64,000 nucleotides of DNA from Saccharomonospora marina XMU15 (GCF_000244955.1 NZ_CM001439.1:4831234-4895233), one strand, 5' to 3'. Positions 16,196 to 24,528 are shown, counted from the first letter of the stretch. Notes: a model not told the origin generated them from the letters alone. Made by a program: numbers and translations.

Positions 16196-16231
16196 TGAAC
16201 AATGTCCAACAGTCAAACTGAACAATGTCCA
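16196..16231. promoter_or_regulatory. tandem TetR operators between cysD and the TetR gene
   Basis: Two copies of TGAACA-A-TGTCCA, at 16196-16208 and 16219-16231, centres 23 bp apart. The first extends to a 15-bp repeat with TTGRACA half-sites (16195-16209). They sit between divergent cysD and the TetR gene (start 16254), typical for self-regulating TetR repressors. The third copy is at 13337-13349. Confidence 0.7.
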
Positions 16232-16253
16232 CCCCTTGCGGTAGGGTCGCGTC

Positions 16254-16883
16254 ATGGCGGCGACGACACAGCGGCTCCGTGCCGCGTGGGGTGATGCCGA
16301 AGGCAGGAGGCGCGACATTCTCGCCTCGGCCGAACGGCTCCTGGAGGAGTCCGGCTACGCGGCGCTGACGATGCGCGCCGTCGCCTCCGGGGCCGGCGTC
16401 AGCTCCGGCACGGTGTACCAGTACTTCGGTGGCAAGGATGATGTCTTCGTCGCGTTGACGGCCAGGCGACTCGAGCAGGTACAGGCCACCCTGCGCGACG
16501 TCGAGCGCGAGATAGGCATCGCCGCGGTGTTGCGCGAGATCCTGCCGCAGGTCACCGAACTGTGGCGCAAGCTCGGCCGGTCCGCGCCGCAGTGGGAGGC
16601 GAAGGTCCTCGCCAGCGGCCGACGGAGCAAGGGCATGGCGACCTCGGCGTCGGTGTACCGGGAAACGCTGCGGACGCTGGCTCGCACCTTGCACGAGACG
16701 GCCGAGACGTGTGGCCAAACGCTGATCGACGACCCGGCTCTTCCTCACTGGGTGTGGGACGCACTCATCGGAGTAGCCGACGACCTGCTTCTCGGTGGCT
16801 CCCGGCAGGGCCGGGTCCGCGCGAAACGACTGATCGAGTTCGCCACCGAGGCCATCGAACGCAGCATCGTCGCGCCGGGGTAG
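16254..16883 (+). CDS. TetR-family regulator divergent from cysD
   Basis: A 209-residue TetR-family repressor. The N-terminal helix-turn-helix spans residues 18-60 (GRRDILASAERLLEESGYAA, then MRAVASGAGVSSGTVYQYFG with the typical YxYF recognition end). The C-terminal ligand domain is helical, with basic segments near residues 120-130. ATG 16254 has no clear Shine-Dalgarno site. The gene is divergent from cysD, and paired 13-bp operators lie 23-58 bp before it. A third copy precedes the DUF1214/SDR operon, suggesting that it coordinates PAPS synthesis with that operon. The ligand is unknown; an acyl-CoA or steroid-CoA would fit the context but is a guess. Confidence 0.87.
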   Translation: MAATTQRLRAAWGDAEGRRRDILASAERLLEESGYAALTMRAVASGAGVSSGTVYQYFGGKDDVFVALTARRLEQVQATLRDVEREIGIAAVLREILPQVTELWRKLGRSAPQWEAKVLASGRRSKGMATSASVYRETLRTLARTLHETAETCGQTLIDDPALPHWVWDALIGVADDLLLGGSRQGRVRAKRLIEFATEAIERSIVAPG

Positions 16884-16904
16884 CGACCGGCTATCCGAAC
16901 CGGC

Positions 16905-17369
16905 CTACGGTTGCGCCCTCGACACGACGCGGAACACCGGAAACCGGCTCGCCACCCGTTCGAATTCCACCAGCGGCGCGTCCTCGGCAACGGGCAGGTG
17001 CGCCCTGGCATTGGGTGCTCGTCGCAGATACTCCTTGAGCACGGGCGCCCGCTGCCGCGGTACCACCTCTTCCAGCAGGACCCGCTCATCGCGGCCGTGG
17101 CGGATCGTGACCTCACCGGCCGCAGCCCTGACGTTGCGGACCCAGTTCGACCCTTCCCCGAGCATCGACACCAGGTAGCGCTCACCATCGATCACGGTCA
17201 TGACCAGCGGCACGGCGACGGGCTTTCCGGTTCGCCTCCCCCGCACCCGCAGCGTCACAAGGTAGTTCGGGGCCACCCCGCGCGCGTACAGCCCTGCCGT
17301 AGCCCTGTCCAGCACGCGCGCCACCCGGTTTGGACGCCCATCCCGGTAGAACCATCGTTTGAGATCCAT
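16905..17369 (-). CDS. deazaflavin (F420)-dependent nitroreductase-family protein
   Basis: A 154-residue split-beta-barrel protein of the DUF385/Ddn family that binds deazaflavin F420 and reduces nitro compounds, quinones or related substrates. Family features are YLVTLRVRGRRTGKPVAVPL (residues 36-55), the LVSMLGEGSNWVRNVRAA core and the RHGRDERVLLEEV strand. ATG 17369 follows GAGGAGG; an in-frame start at 17438 would begin inside operator DNA. It is divergent from a TetR gene and convergent with another (21-bp gap). The shared promoter region carries tandem TGTAC boxes, so it is probably the target of the 17449 regulator. Confidence 0.87.
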   Translation of the reverse strand: MDLKRWFYRDGRPNRVARVLDRATAGLYARGVAPNYLVTLRVRGRRTGKPVAVPLVMTVIDGERYLVSMLGEGSNWVRNVRAAAGEVTIRHGRDERVLLEEVVPRQRAPVLKEYLRRAPNARAHLPVAEDAPLVEFERVASRFPVFRVVSRAQP

Positions 17370-17403
17370 CGCCGCCTCCTCGCCAACAACCGTACAACGT
17401 ACA

Positions 17404-17437
17404 TGTACAGCGTACACGTATAGCTGTACGCTGTACA
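17404..17437. promoter_or_regulatory. tandem 13-bp TGTAC-N3-GTACA operators
   Basis: TGTACAGCGTACA (17404-17416) and its inverted copy TGTACGCTGTACA (17425-17437). Each is a 5-3-5 palindrome; centres are 21 bp apart, two helical turns. Further GTAC half-sites lie at 17391-17408. They lie between the divergent nitroreductase and TetR genes and overlap both probable promoters, so they are likely the binding sites of the 17449 TetR protein. Confidence 0.72.
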
Positions 17438-17448
17438 ATCAACGGATC

Positions 17449-18135
17449 ATGACCCGACAACGCCGAGAAGCCGCCACCGGGCGGACGCGACTCACTCCCC
17501 ACGCCGTGGTCGACGCGGCCCTTGACCTCGCGGAGACCGAAGGGCTGGCCGCCGTCACGATCCGCAGACTTGCCGGCGACCTCGGCGTGTCTGCCATGGC
17601 GCTGTACTGGCATTTCCGCAACAAGGACGAACTGCTGGACGGCATGGTCGGCCGGATCTACGACAAGATCGACACCACGGTCGACAGCTCCGCCGACTGG
17701 GCGCGACAGCTGAGGACGGTCCTGGGCTCGATGGTCGAGGTGCTTCGAGCCCACCCGGCGACCGCACTCCTGCTCGCATCCCGCAACACGACTTCGGAAA
17801 GCAACCTGCGCGCGGCAGAGACCATGCTCGACATCCTGCGGCGCGGTGGATTCTCTCCGGCGGAGGCGACGCAGATCGTGCGGCACGCACTCAGCACCCT
17901 CACCCATCTCGTCAGCGCAGTACCAGGAGCCGGACCAGGTGAGGAATCCGCGGAGCCGATCGAAGCCCGGCGGCGGACGCGGGCCTTCCTGCGGTCACTG
18001 CCGCCCGACCGGTACCCCCGGCTGGTTGAGGCGGCGGGGCCGCTGAGCGAGTGCGAAGACCCGGAAGGCTACTTCCGGTTCGGACTCGACCTGCTGCTCG
18101 CAGGCATCGAGACGATGGCCGAGCGGCACCGCTGA
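17449..18135 (+). CDS. TetR-family regulator (TetR class with TetR_C-like domain)
   Basis: A 228-residue TetR-type repressor. The HTH (LTPHAVVDAALDLAETEGLA, then IRRLAGDLGVSAMALYWHF) is of the classical TetR subgroup, in which recognition ends in LYWHFRNKDELLD. The C-terminal domain begins DSSADWARQLRTVLGSM and resembles TetR_C ligand domains. ATG 17449 follows the operators by 11 bp and a GGA-containing site (CGGATC). It is divergent from the F420-type nitroreductase, implying that a redox-active or aromatic small molecule is the inducer. Downstream is a 173-bp gap, then a frameshifted gene on the other strand. Confidence 0.87.
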   Translation: MTRQRREAATGRTRLTPHAVVDAALDLAETEGLAAVTIRRLAGDLGVSAMALYWHFRNKDELLDGMVGRIYDKIDTTVDSSADWARQLRTVLGSMVEVLRAHPATALLLASRNTTSESNLRAAETMLDILRRGGFSPAEATQIVRHALSTLTHLVSAVPGAGPGEESAEPIEARRRTRAFLRSLPPDRYPRLVEAAGPLSECEDPEGYFRFGLDLLLAGIETMAERHR

Positions 18136-18308
18136 CCGCAGTCGACTGTGATCGCCCATGACCTCGCGGACCTCTTCCTCCGTCGTGGCATGCCTGGTCC
18201 GGCGCGGCGGCAGAAAGCAGTCCTGCAGTGCCACGGCGAACAACCGAAGCGGGCACCGACCAACTCGCTCAGCTGTTCGACAAACCCGCAAGAAGGGTTG
18301 GACCGAAC

Positions 18309-18901
18309 TCAGCCCGCGCCGCCGCAGTGCCTGGCAACACCGCGGTCGGGGTGGTAGCGCAACGCGGTGCGCCCGATCGCTGCGCCGAGGTTGGACCCGA
18401 ACCGCTCGAACGTCAGTGGCTCGCGCACGGAGTCGAGCAGCTCCGCGACAGCGGGACAGCGCAGCGCCTCGCGACCCGCTCGCACGCCCGGCCCATCCGC
18501 CCCGGCGTCGGCGAGATCCCAGGTGGACGGTATTGGCTGGTCATGCCTAGCCATGCCGTCGGGCTGCGGGTAGGCGTGCGAGGCGAGTGGGTTGGCCAAC
18601 CCGAGGGTGTCGTGCACCCACACGTCCAGTTCGGTGAGCATGCCGACCGCTGCGATGCAGCACGTGACGACCGTACTGTGGCTGCGCGCCCGTGGGTCCG
18701 GGCCTGCCACCGCTCGCCGTCGTCGTAGGCCACTACCACGGGTTCGGCGCTGTCCCGCAGCGCGTTCAGCGGCGCACGCATCATCGGCACCTGCGCGAAG
18801 TCCCGTGCCGGCACGGGGTGCTCGCTTCCCGTGGAATACGCCCAGAACGCTCGCTCGTCGCTGATCCCGATGCCTGCTGATCGCTGCGGGCTGTACGGCA
18901 C
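18309..18901 (-). pseudogene. frameshifted unknown gene downstream of sigma factor
   Basis: Two adjacent minus-strand frames both have strong actinobacterial codon bias (G/C at third positions). The first runs from GTG 18901 (SPQRSAGIGISDERAFWAYS, then RDSAEPVVVAYDDGERWQAR). The second continues from about 18690 to the stop at 18309 (GMLTELDVWVHDTLGLANPL, then REPLTFERFGSNLGAAIGRT). Joining them needs a shift equivalent to loss of one base near 18670-18690, giving about 197 residues. No slippery heptamer is evident, so a true frameshift mutation or a sequencing indel is likelier than programmed frameshifting. I do not recognise the product. It follows the sigma factor gene by 59 bp in the same direction. 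Confidence 0.5.
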
Positions 18902-18960
18902 GCATGGTTGGTTCCGATATCCGAGGTGGGCACGCCCCCCGTTGCGCGGTTTCGCCCGGG

Positions 18961-19554
18961 TCAGGCCGAGTCGGGGTGCTGCTGCAGTAGGCGGCGCAGC
19001 TTCTCCAAGGCGCGATGCTGGGCGACCCGGACAGCTCCGGGCGTCGACGACAGCACCCGCGCGGCTTCCTCGGAGGTCATGCCAACGGCCAGCCGTAGCA
19101 CGATGATCTCCCGCTGCGCGTCGGTGAGGTTGGCCAGCAGTCGCCTCATCTGCTGCCGCTGTTCCGCCCGCAGCGCGGCCTGTTCCGGTCCGGCCCGGTC
19201 GTCGCTGACCTCGGGAACCTCGGCCATCGCGGTGGTGCGGTCGCGGGTGCGGTCGCGGGTGCGGCCGCGGTGGAAGTCGGCGACCTTGTGGGCGGCTATA
19301 CCGAAGACGAACGCGTCGAAGCCGTTTCCCTCGTGGCGAAACCTCGGCAGTGCGGTCAGCGCCGCGAGCATGACCTCCTGAGCCACATCGTCGGCACAGC
19401 CGTGGGAGTGGTGGGCGTTGATGCGTGCCCTGCAGTAGCGAACGATCCTCGGCCGCAGCACGGTGAGCAGTTCTGCCACGGCTTCCCTGTCGCCACCGGC
19501 CGCCGCCTCGGCGAGGGCGGGTAGATCGGCACGCGTATTGCCACAGCGAATCAT
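18961..19554 (-). CDS. shbA: ECF-type RNA polymerase sigma factor (ShbA/SigD-like)
   Basis: A 197-residue group 4 sigma factor. Region 2 is at about 25-85 (RPRIVRYCRARINAHHSHGC, then DDVAQEVMLAALTALPRF and DAFVFGIAAHKVADFHR). Region 4 is at about 135-190 (LTDAQREIIVLRLAVGMTSE, then EAARVLSSTPGAVRVAQHRALEKLR). The conserved sequence is that of ShbA, the actinobacterial ECF factor that drives the principal sigma gene in Streptomyces, and of mycobacterial SigD. The linker holds an unusual repeated TRDR segment (GRTRDRTRDRTTA). ATG 19554 follows AAGGGG. No anti-sigma gene is adjacent. It is divergent from the orphan methyltransferase. The symbol rests on family resemblance. Confidence 0.85.
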   Translation of the reverse strand: MIRCGNTRADLPALAEAAAGGDREAVAELLTVLRPRIVRYCRARINAHHSHGCADDVAQEVMLAALTALPRFRHEGNGFDAFVFGIAAHKVADFHRGRTRDRTRDRTTAMAEVPEVSDDRAGPEQAALRAEQRQQMRRLLANLTDAQREIIVLRLAVGMTSEEAARVLSSTPGAVRVAQHRALEKLRRLLQQHPDSA

Positions 19555-19686
19555 GAGCGAGCCCCTTGGCTGACCGAAACGATCCAATGCTTGTTGACGA
19601 CACATTCAATCACTCAGGTGTGTTCACAGTCAACATGCTATCTGCTTGGCGTGTTAGGCTAACGTCCGTTCCAGCTGGAGGTAGGC

Positions 19687-21588
19687 ATGTCAAAAGGCAC
19701 CGTTGTGACCGCTGCGGAGATCGCCCGCCTTGCCGGGGTCGGTCGGGCGGCCGTCAGCAACTGGCGCAGGCGCCATCCCGACTTCCCCGAGCCCGTTGTC
19801 GGCACCGGTGCCAATCCCGTGTTCCGGCTCGACGAGGTCGAGAGCTGGCTACGCAAGCAGGGCAAGCTCTCCCGCGCCCACCCCGTGGACGCGCTGTGGC
19901 GAGGGCTGGAAGCGAGCCGGGAGTCGAATCTGGAGGAACTGGTCGCCGACATCGCCACGCACTTGCGCGAGCCAGGGTCCGTCGAACTGCCGGAGCGCGT
20001 TCTCGTCTCACTGACCGAACTGGGCGCGCAGGCACCGGATGAGCTGATCGAGTCACTGTGTACCCGCCTGTTCGAGCGGCAGCAGCGGCAGCACCTGGTG
20101 ACCCCTCCCGAACTCGCGCGCCTGATGGTCGAACTGGCGGGCACACCCATCACCACCACGTTCGACCCGGCCTGCGGGCCGGGCAACATCCTGCGCGCCG
20201 CAGCCGAAGCCGGCGCGAGACGGCTACTCGGCCAGGAGATCGAACCCGCGCTGGCCAGGCTCGCCAGGGCCAGGTTCGGCGCGACCGCCGACGTGCGCAT
20301 CGCCGAGGGCGACGCGCTGCGAGCCGACGCCTTCGGCGGCCTGCGGGCCGACGCCGTGGTGTGCGACCCGCCGTTCGGCTACCGCGACTGGGGGCATGAG
20401 GAGCTTGGTATCGACCCGCGCTGGGAGTACGGCTTCCCGGTGAAGGGCGAGCCCGAACTGGCCTGGCTTCAGCACTGCCTGGCACATGCGAAACCGGGTG
20501 GCACCGTGGTGCTGGCGCTACCCGCGGGGGTGGCCTCCAGGCGCTCCGGGCGGGTCATCCGGCAGGCGCTGGTGCGCCGGGGCGCGGTGCGGGCGGTGTT
20601 CGCGCTGCCCGCAGGCGTGCTGATGTCGACAGGCATCGCGATCCACCTGTGGGTGCTGCGAAACCCGACCGGGGACGGCGTGAACCCGGTGCTGCTTGCC
20701 GACCTCGGTCACCACCAACCACCGCGCCGAGGTCAGGTGGACTGGACCACGCTCGGCGGCGAGTTGCTCGACGGCTGGCGGGAATTCGTGGACACAGCCG
20801 ACGTCGGTGAGGTGCCGGGACGCAGGCGTGCCGTCGACCCCATCGAACTGCTCGACGAGGACGTCGACCTGACACCGGCGAGACGGCTACCCTCACGTCC
20901 GGTGGCGCTGGACCTGCCCTCCCTGCGCCGGGAGAGAGCAGAACTGATCGCCACGTTCGGCGAACTGGCCGAACTGCTGCCCGAGTTCCGTCAGGCGCAG
21001 CCACAACCGCGCACCCTCATCACGATCCACGAGCTCGCGAAGGCCTCGGCGCTGCTGCTGCGGCAACACACCGGCCCACTGGAACTGGACGAGGAAGGCA
21101 GCTCGGGCCCGCTCGTGCTGACCGGGCGGGACGTGGCAAACGGAACGCGACCTGTGGCGCGGTTGGCCACCACGGCCAAGGATGAGCCGATCCGGCTACG
21201 CGAAGGGGACCTCGTGGTGGCGCTGCTGGCGGCAGGCGACGGGCGACCGAAAACGCGGATCATCGACCGCGACGACCTGGTGTTGGGACCGAACCTGCAG
21301 CTGATCCGGGTAGACGACGAACGGTTGGACGTGCGGTTTCTGGCGGGCCGCATCCGTGCGGGCGGTGCGCGCGCGAGCAGCACCACCGCGTCGGGGGTGC
21401 ACCGCGTCGATGTCCGACGCATCGAAATCCCGATGCTGGACGTGCGACGCCAACGCGTGCTGGGCGAGGCATTCGCCCGACTCGAGGCGTTCGAGACCGG
21501 CTTGCGAGCTGCCGCGACAACAGGCGGCGAACTAGCACGGAAGCTGGCCGACGGTCTCGCCGAGGGTGTGCTGGCGCCGCCCGACTGA
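19687..21588 (+). CDS. HTH-fused adenine-specific DNA methyltransferase, no restriction partner
   Basis: A 633-residue protein in three parts. Residues 5-62 are a MerR/excisionase-like winged helix (TAAEIARLAGVGRAAVSNWR, then GANPVFRLDEVESWLRKQG). Residues 130-390 are an N6-adenine methyltransferase of the HsdM type: motif I DPACGPG at 160-166 and catalytic DPPF at 227-230 (Asp in place of the more common Asn). The C-terminal third resembles a type I specificity half, with TITIHELAKASALLL, then RVDVRRIEIPMLDVRRQRVL and a closing helix. A GGAGG site precedes ATG 19687. No HsdR or separate HsdS is in the window. It could be a solitary epigenetic regulator or act with a distant partner. Confidence 0.87.
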   Translation: MSKGTVVTAAEIARLAGVGRAAVSNWRRRHPDFPEPVVGTGANPVFRLDEVESWLRKQGKLSRAHPVDALWRGLEASRESNLEELVADIATHLREPGSVELPERVLVSLTELGAQAPDELIESLCTRLFERQQRQHLVTPPELARLMVELAGTPITTTFDPACGPGNILRAAAEAGARRLLGQEIEPALARLARARFGATADVRIAEGDALRADAFGGLRADAVVCDPPFGYRDWGHEELGIDPRWEYGFPVKGEPELAWLQHCLAHAKPGGTVVLALPAGVASRRSGRVIRQALVRRGAVRAVFALPAGVLMSTGIAIHLWVLRNPTGDGVNPVLLADLGHHQPPRRGQVDWTTLGGELLDGWREFVDTADVGEVPGRRRAVDPIELLDEDVDLTPARRLPSRPVALDLPSLRRERAELIATFGELAELLPEFRQAQPQPRTLITIHELAKASALLLRQHTGPLELDEEGSSGPLVLTGRDVANGTRPVARLATTAKDEPIRLREGDLVVALLAAGDGRPKTRIIDRDDLVLGPNLQLIRVDDERLDVRFLAGRIRAGGARASSTTASGVHRVDVRRIEIPMLDVRRQRVLGEAFARLEAFETGLRAAATTGGELARKLADGLAEGVLAPPD

Positions 21589-21638
21589 GGCTGTTCCGCG
21601 GCTGATCACGTCGCGGGGGACGCCCCGCGACGACCGCG

Positions 21639-22187
21639 GTGTCCGCCGGAAGCGACGCCGACGTACGCGGCGAGTCGACGGCGGATTTCGAGTTCACGCC
21701 GATGCGAGCCCAGCCGGTGCGGCCATACCGTGCGGTGGAATCGGGCGGATGGCAGCCCGGCCACGTCGAGACGAGGCACACCAGGCGGGAAACCAGTAGA
21801 AGCACAGCGGCCGATCTACCGTGGAAATTGATCGTGACCTTGTCGGCGATCGGACTGGTGAGGCCACTGCTGAGCATGTTCGGAGTGCTCGACGCACTCG
21901 GCAAACCGTGGAGCCCGGTGGCCGTCACCGTGGTGCTCGCCGTGGTGTGGGTGGCCACTGTGGTCGCCGCACGGGTGAGCGAGCCGGTGGCCACGCTGGC
22001 ATTGGCAGGTGTCGGATACGGGGTGTTGGCGCTACTGCTCAACATCGTCGGCGCCGCTACCACCGACGCGGAAGTGGCGCCCCCGATCGGGCTTGCCGCG
22101 ATGATTCTCGGCAACGGGGTCTACGGCGCCGTGCTCGGTCTGGTCGCGTTGGGTCTGCTGCGCCTGCGGGAGCGAGCACGAGGATGA
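21639..22187 (+). CDS. small integral membrane protein, unknown function
   Basis: A protein of up to 182 residues whose C-terminal two thirds form about four membrane helices (KLIVTLSAIGLVRPLLSMFG; VTVVLAVVWVATVVAARV; VATLALAGVGYGVLALLLNIV; NGVYGAVLGLVALGLLRL). The N-terminal 55 residues are polar and may not all be translated. GTG 21639 and ATG 21702 are both possible and neither has a good ribosome site. It resembles the small unknown membrane proteins common in actinomycetes. Same direction as the methyltransferase, 50 bp downstream. Confidence 0.6.
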   Translation: MSAGSDADVRGESTADFEFTPMRAQPVRPYRAVESGGWQPGHVETRHTRRETSRSTAADLPWKLIVTLSAIGLVRPLLSMFGVLDALGKPWSPVAVTVVLAVVWVATVVAARVSEPVATLALAGVGYGVLALLLNIVGAATTDAEVAPPIGLAAMILGNGVYGAVLGLVALGLLRLRERARG

Positions 22188-22307
22188 CGACGTCGCTCAC
22201 TCGGGCGACAGCCTTCGGCCTGCGGCCGTACCTGGGGTCGGTGAGTAGCGGAAGCGCAGCCGCCACCGCTTAATCGATACCACCCGAATGGAGTACAACC
22301 GGATAGG

Positions 22308-22313
22308 TATAGT
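22308..22313 (+). promoter_or_regulatory. -10-like TATAGT before GGDEF/EAL gene
   Basis: TATAGT about 40 nt before ATG 22354. If used, transcription would start near 22320, which argues for the 22354 start rather than the in-frame ATG 22288. The -35 region is not well conserved. Confidence 0.4.
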
Positions 22314-22353
22314 GCACGGTCATCGAGCGTCCGGCCCCCTGGAAACCGATGAC

Positions 22354-24528
22354 ATGAGCGTCTCGCTTCCTCACGACAGCTCCCCGACCGAGGAGAAGGC
22401 TTCCCGTGGCAGCGGCCACCGGGAGTCGGCTCTGCTTGCCCACAAATGGATGCATCTGCTCAGCAGGCGTGGCTACCTCCAGCTCGCCCGCGGCGAACTG
22501 GAGCGCGAACTGCTCGATACCGTCGAACGGCTGTTCCAGATCGTGCTCGCCGACCCGTTCGAGGCAGGGCCGGCCGCCGCTGTCGGCGCGCGACTGGCCG
22601 AATCGCAGTGTGTCGACACCGACAACCTGAGCCGATCGGTGGAGTTTCTCGGCAAAGCTCTACTGCACAGCCCACGGCTACGTGGTACGGACCAGCCCGC
22701 CGACCGGGTGCTACCCGCCCTCGCGGCGCTCATGTCGGGCTACGGCGACCGGCAGCGCCTGCTCAACCAGCGACGGCAGGAAGAGCTGAACCAGGCGCTG
22801 CTGAAGGTGGCCTGGGAGGCGAGGAGAAAGCAGCAGCTCAGCGAGTCCACGCTGGACGAGTCGTTCGCCAACTCGGCGTGCGGGCTGGCGCTCACCGAAC
22901 TCGACGGCCGGTTCCTGCGCGTCAACGAGGCGCTGGCGTGGACGCTCAACCGCACCACCACCGAGTTCGCGGGTCGCACGCTGTTCGAGGTCGTGCACCC
23001 CGACGATGCCGCAGAACTGCGCGAGGCCTACCAGGAACTGCTCGACGGCAGGCTTCCCCGGTTGTGGCGGGAGTGCAGACTCGTACTGGAGGAGAACGAG
23101 ACTGTCCGCGCCTCGCTCACCGCGTCGCTGGTGTTCGATGTGGACGGTAAGCCGAGGTACCTGGTCACCGCGGTACAGGACGACTCCGAGATCGACCTGC
23201 TGCAGAACCAGCTCAGCCACCAGTCGCTGCACGACCCGCTGACCGGTCTGCCCAACAGGCAGTACCTCAGCACCCACATCGAGCGATGTCTGCGGCGAGC
23301 CGGAGCCGAAACGGGCGTCACGTTGTTCCACATCGGGTTGGACAGCTTCCCCGCCGTGGCCAACGGGTTGGGCTCGGCCGTGGCCGACCGGCTGGTGGCC
23401 AGTGTCGCGGAACGGCTGTCCGCCGCGATGGCGGGTGAGAACGCGATGGTGGCCCGTATCGGCTGCGGCGAGTTCGGCATTCTGGTGGAGAACACCCCCG
23501 TCACTCCGGACGTGGCGACGATGGTGGAGCGGATCAAGGAGCAACTCGGCGAGCCGCAGTACCTGGACGGCAGCAATGGCCTGGCTGCGCCGGTCAGTAT
23601 CGGTGTGGTGCACAGGCCGTCCAGAGACACCGCGCCCGCCGAACTCATGCGCGCCGCCGACCGGACCCTGCGCCGTGCCAGGCGTGGCGGTCGCGGTCAG
23701 TGGCAGTTGCTCGACGAGCAGCAGGATGCCCGCGACCGGCAGTCCTTCAGCCTCGCGGCCTCGATGCCGGGCGCGTGGGAAACCGGCGAGGTGGACCTGG
23801 CCTTCCAGCCGCTGGTCAACCTGGCGGACGGCACCGCGGTCGGCATCGAAGCCTCGTTGAACTGGACTCATGCCGAGCTGGGCACACTGCCGCACGACAG
23901 GTGCGTGGAACTGGCCGAGCAGACCGGGCTGATGCTTCCCCTTGGCCAGTGGCTGTTACGGCAAGCCTGTGAGGAAGTGGCCGCCAGGCACGGCGAGCCT
24001 GCGCTGCTGCTGAGCGCGCGGCTCACGCGGCACCAGGCGGCCGACCCCGATCTGGTAGCCGGAGTCCGCCGGACGCTGGATGTCACCGGCCTGCCCGCCG
24101 CCCGGCTGCGGCTCGGCTTTCCCAGCATCGCGCTGGCGGGCGGTCGCGGTGACGCCGTGGACAACCTCAAGGTGCTCGCCGAACTCGGGGTCGAGGTGGC
24201 CCTGCTCGGCTTCGGCTCGCTCGCCGACCTCGCGCTGCTGCGGGACCTGCCGCTCAACGCGGTCACCGTGGCGGCGTCACTGGTTCCAGCGGAGGGGGAA
24301 CCGGCCGACGAGGAGGAGGGCGCCGAGCAGGCACTCACCGCGCTGCTCGAGGCCGCGCACCGGGCGGGCGCAAGTGTGCTCGTAGACGGGGTGCGAACGA
24401 GGCGGCAGGCGGGGCGCTGGCGCCTGTTCCACGCCGATGTGGCACTCGGCCCGCTGTACACCGAGGTCCCCGACGCCTACCGCACATCGGCCGCCCGGGC
24501 GGCCGACGCCGCGGCGGTGTCGCGCTGA
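22354..24528 (+). CDS. PAS-GGDEF-EAL protein with both catalytic motifs degenerate
   Basis: A 724-residue cytosolic c-di-GMP-type signalling protein with no membrane segment. Order: a helical N-terminal domain (about 20-150), a PAS domain (about 165-275, SFANSACGLALTELDGRFLR), a GGDEF domain beginning HDPLTGLPNRQYL, and an EAL-like domain from about 480. The GGDEF site reads GCGEF at 370-374 and the EAL motif reads EAS at 499-501, with other metal-binding residues poorly kept. Neither synthesis nor hydrolysis of c-di-GMP is therefore expected. A receptor or scaffold role is the likelier reading. ATG 22354 follows GGAAA. The array at 24607-24705 lies between its end and the convergent hemerythrin gene. 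Confidence 0.87.
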   Translation: MSVSLPHDSSPTEEKASRGSGHRESALLAHKWMHLLSRRGYLQLARGELERELLDTVERLFQIVLADPFEAGPAAAVGARLAESQCVDTDNLSRSVEFLGKALLHSPRLRGTDQPADRVLPALAALMSGYGDRQRLLNQRRQEELNQALLKVAWEARRKQQLSESTLDESFANSACGLALTELDGRFLRVNEALAWTLNRTTTEFAGRTLFEVVHPDDAAELREAYQELLDGRLPRLWRECRLVLEENETVRASLTASLVFDVDGKPRYLVTAVQDDSEIDLLQNQLSHQSLHDPLTGLPNRQYLSTHIERCLRRAGAETGVTLFHIGLDSFPAVANGLGSAVADRLVASVAERLSAAMAGENAMVARIGCGEFGILVENTPVTPDVATMVERIKEQLGEPQYLDGSNGLAAPVSIGVVHRPSRDTAPAELMRAADRTLRRARRGGRGQWQLLDEQQDARDRQSFSLAASMPGAWETGEVDLAFQPLVNLADGTAVGIEASLNWTHAELGTLPHDRCVELAEQTGLMLPLGQWLLRQACEEVAARHGEPALLLSARLTRHQAADPDLVAGVRRTLDVTGLPAARLRLGFPSIALAGGRGDAVDNLKVLAELGVEVALLGFGSLADLALLRDLPLNAVTVAASLVPAEGEPADEEEGAEQALTALLEAAHRAGASVLVDGVRTRRQAGRWRLFHADVALGPLYTEVPDAYRTSAARAADAAAVSR

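Noticed and set aside
19687-21588. Complete type I restriction-modification system
   Set aside because: Only one fused methyltransferase is present; no HsdR helicase-nuclease or separate specificity gene lies nearby.
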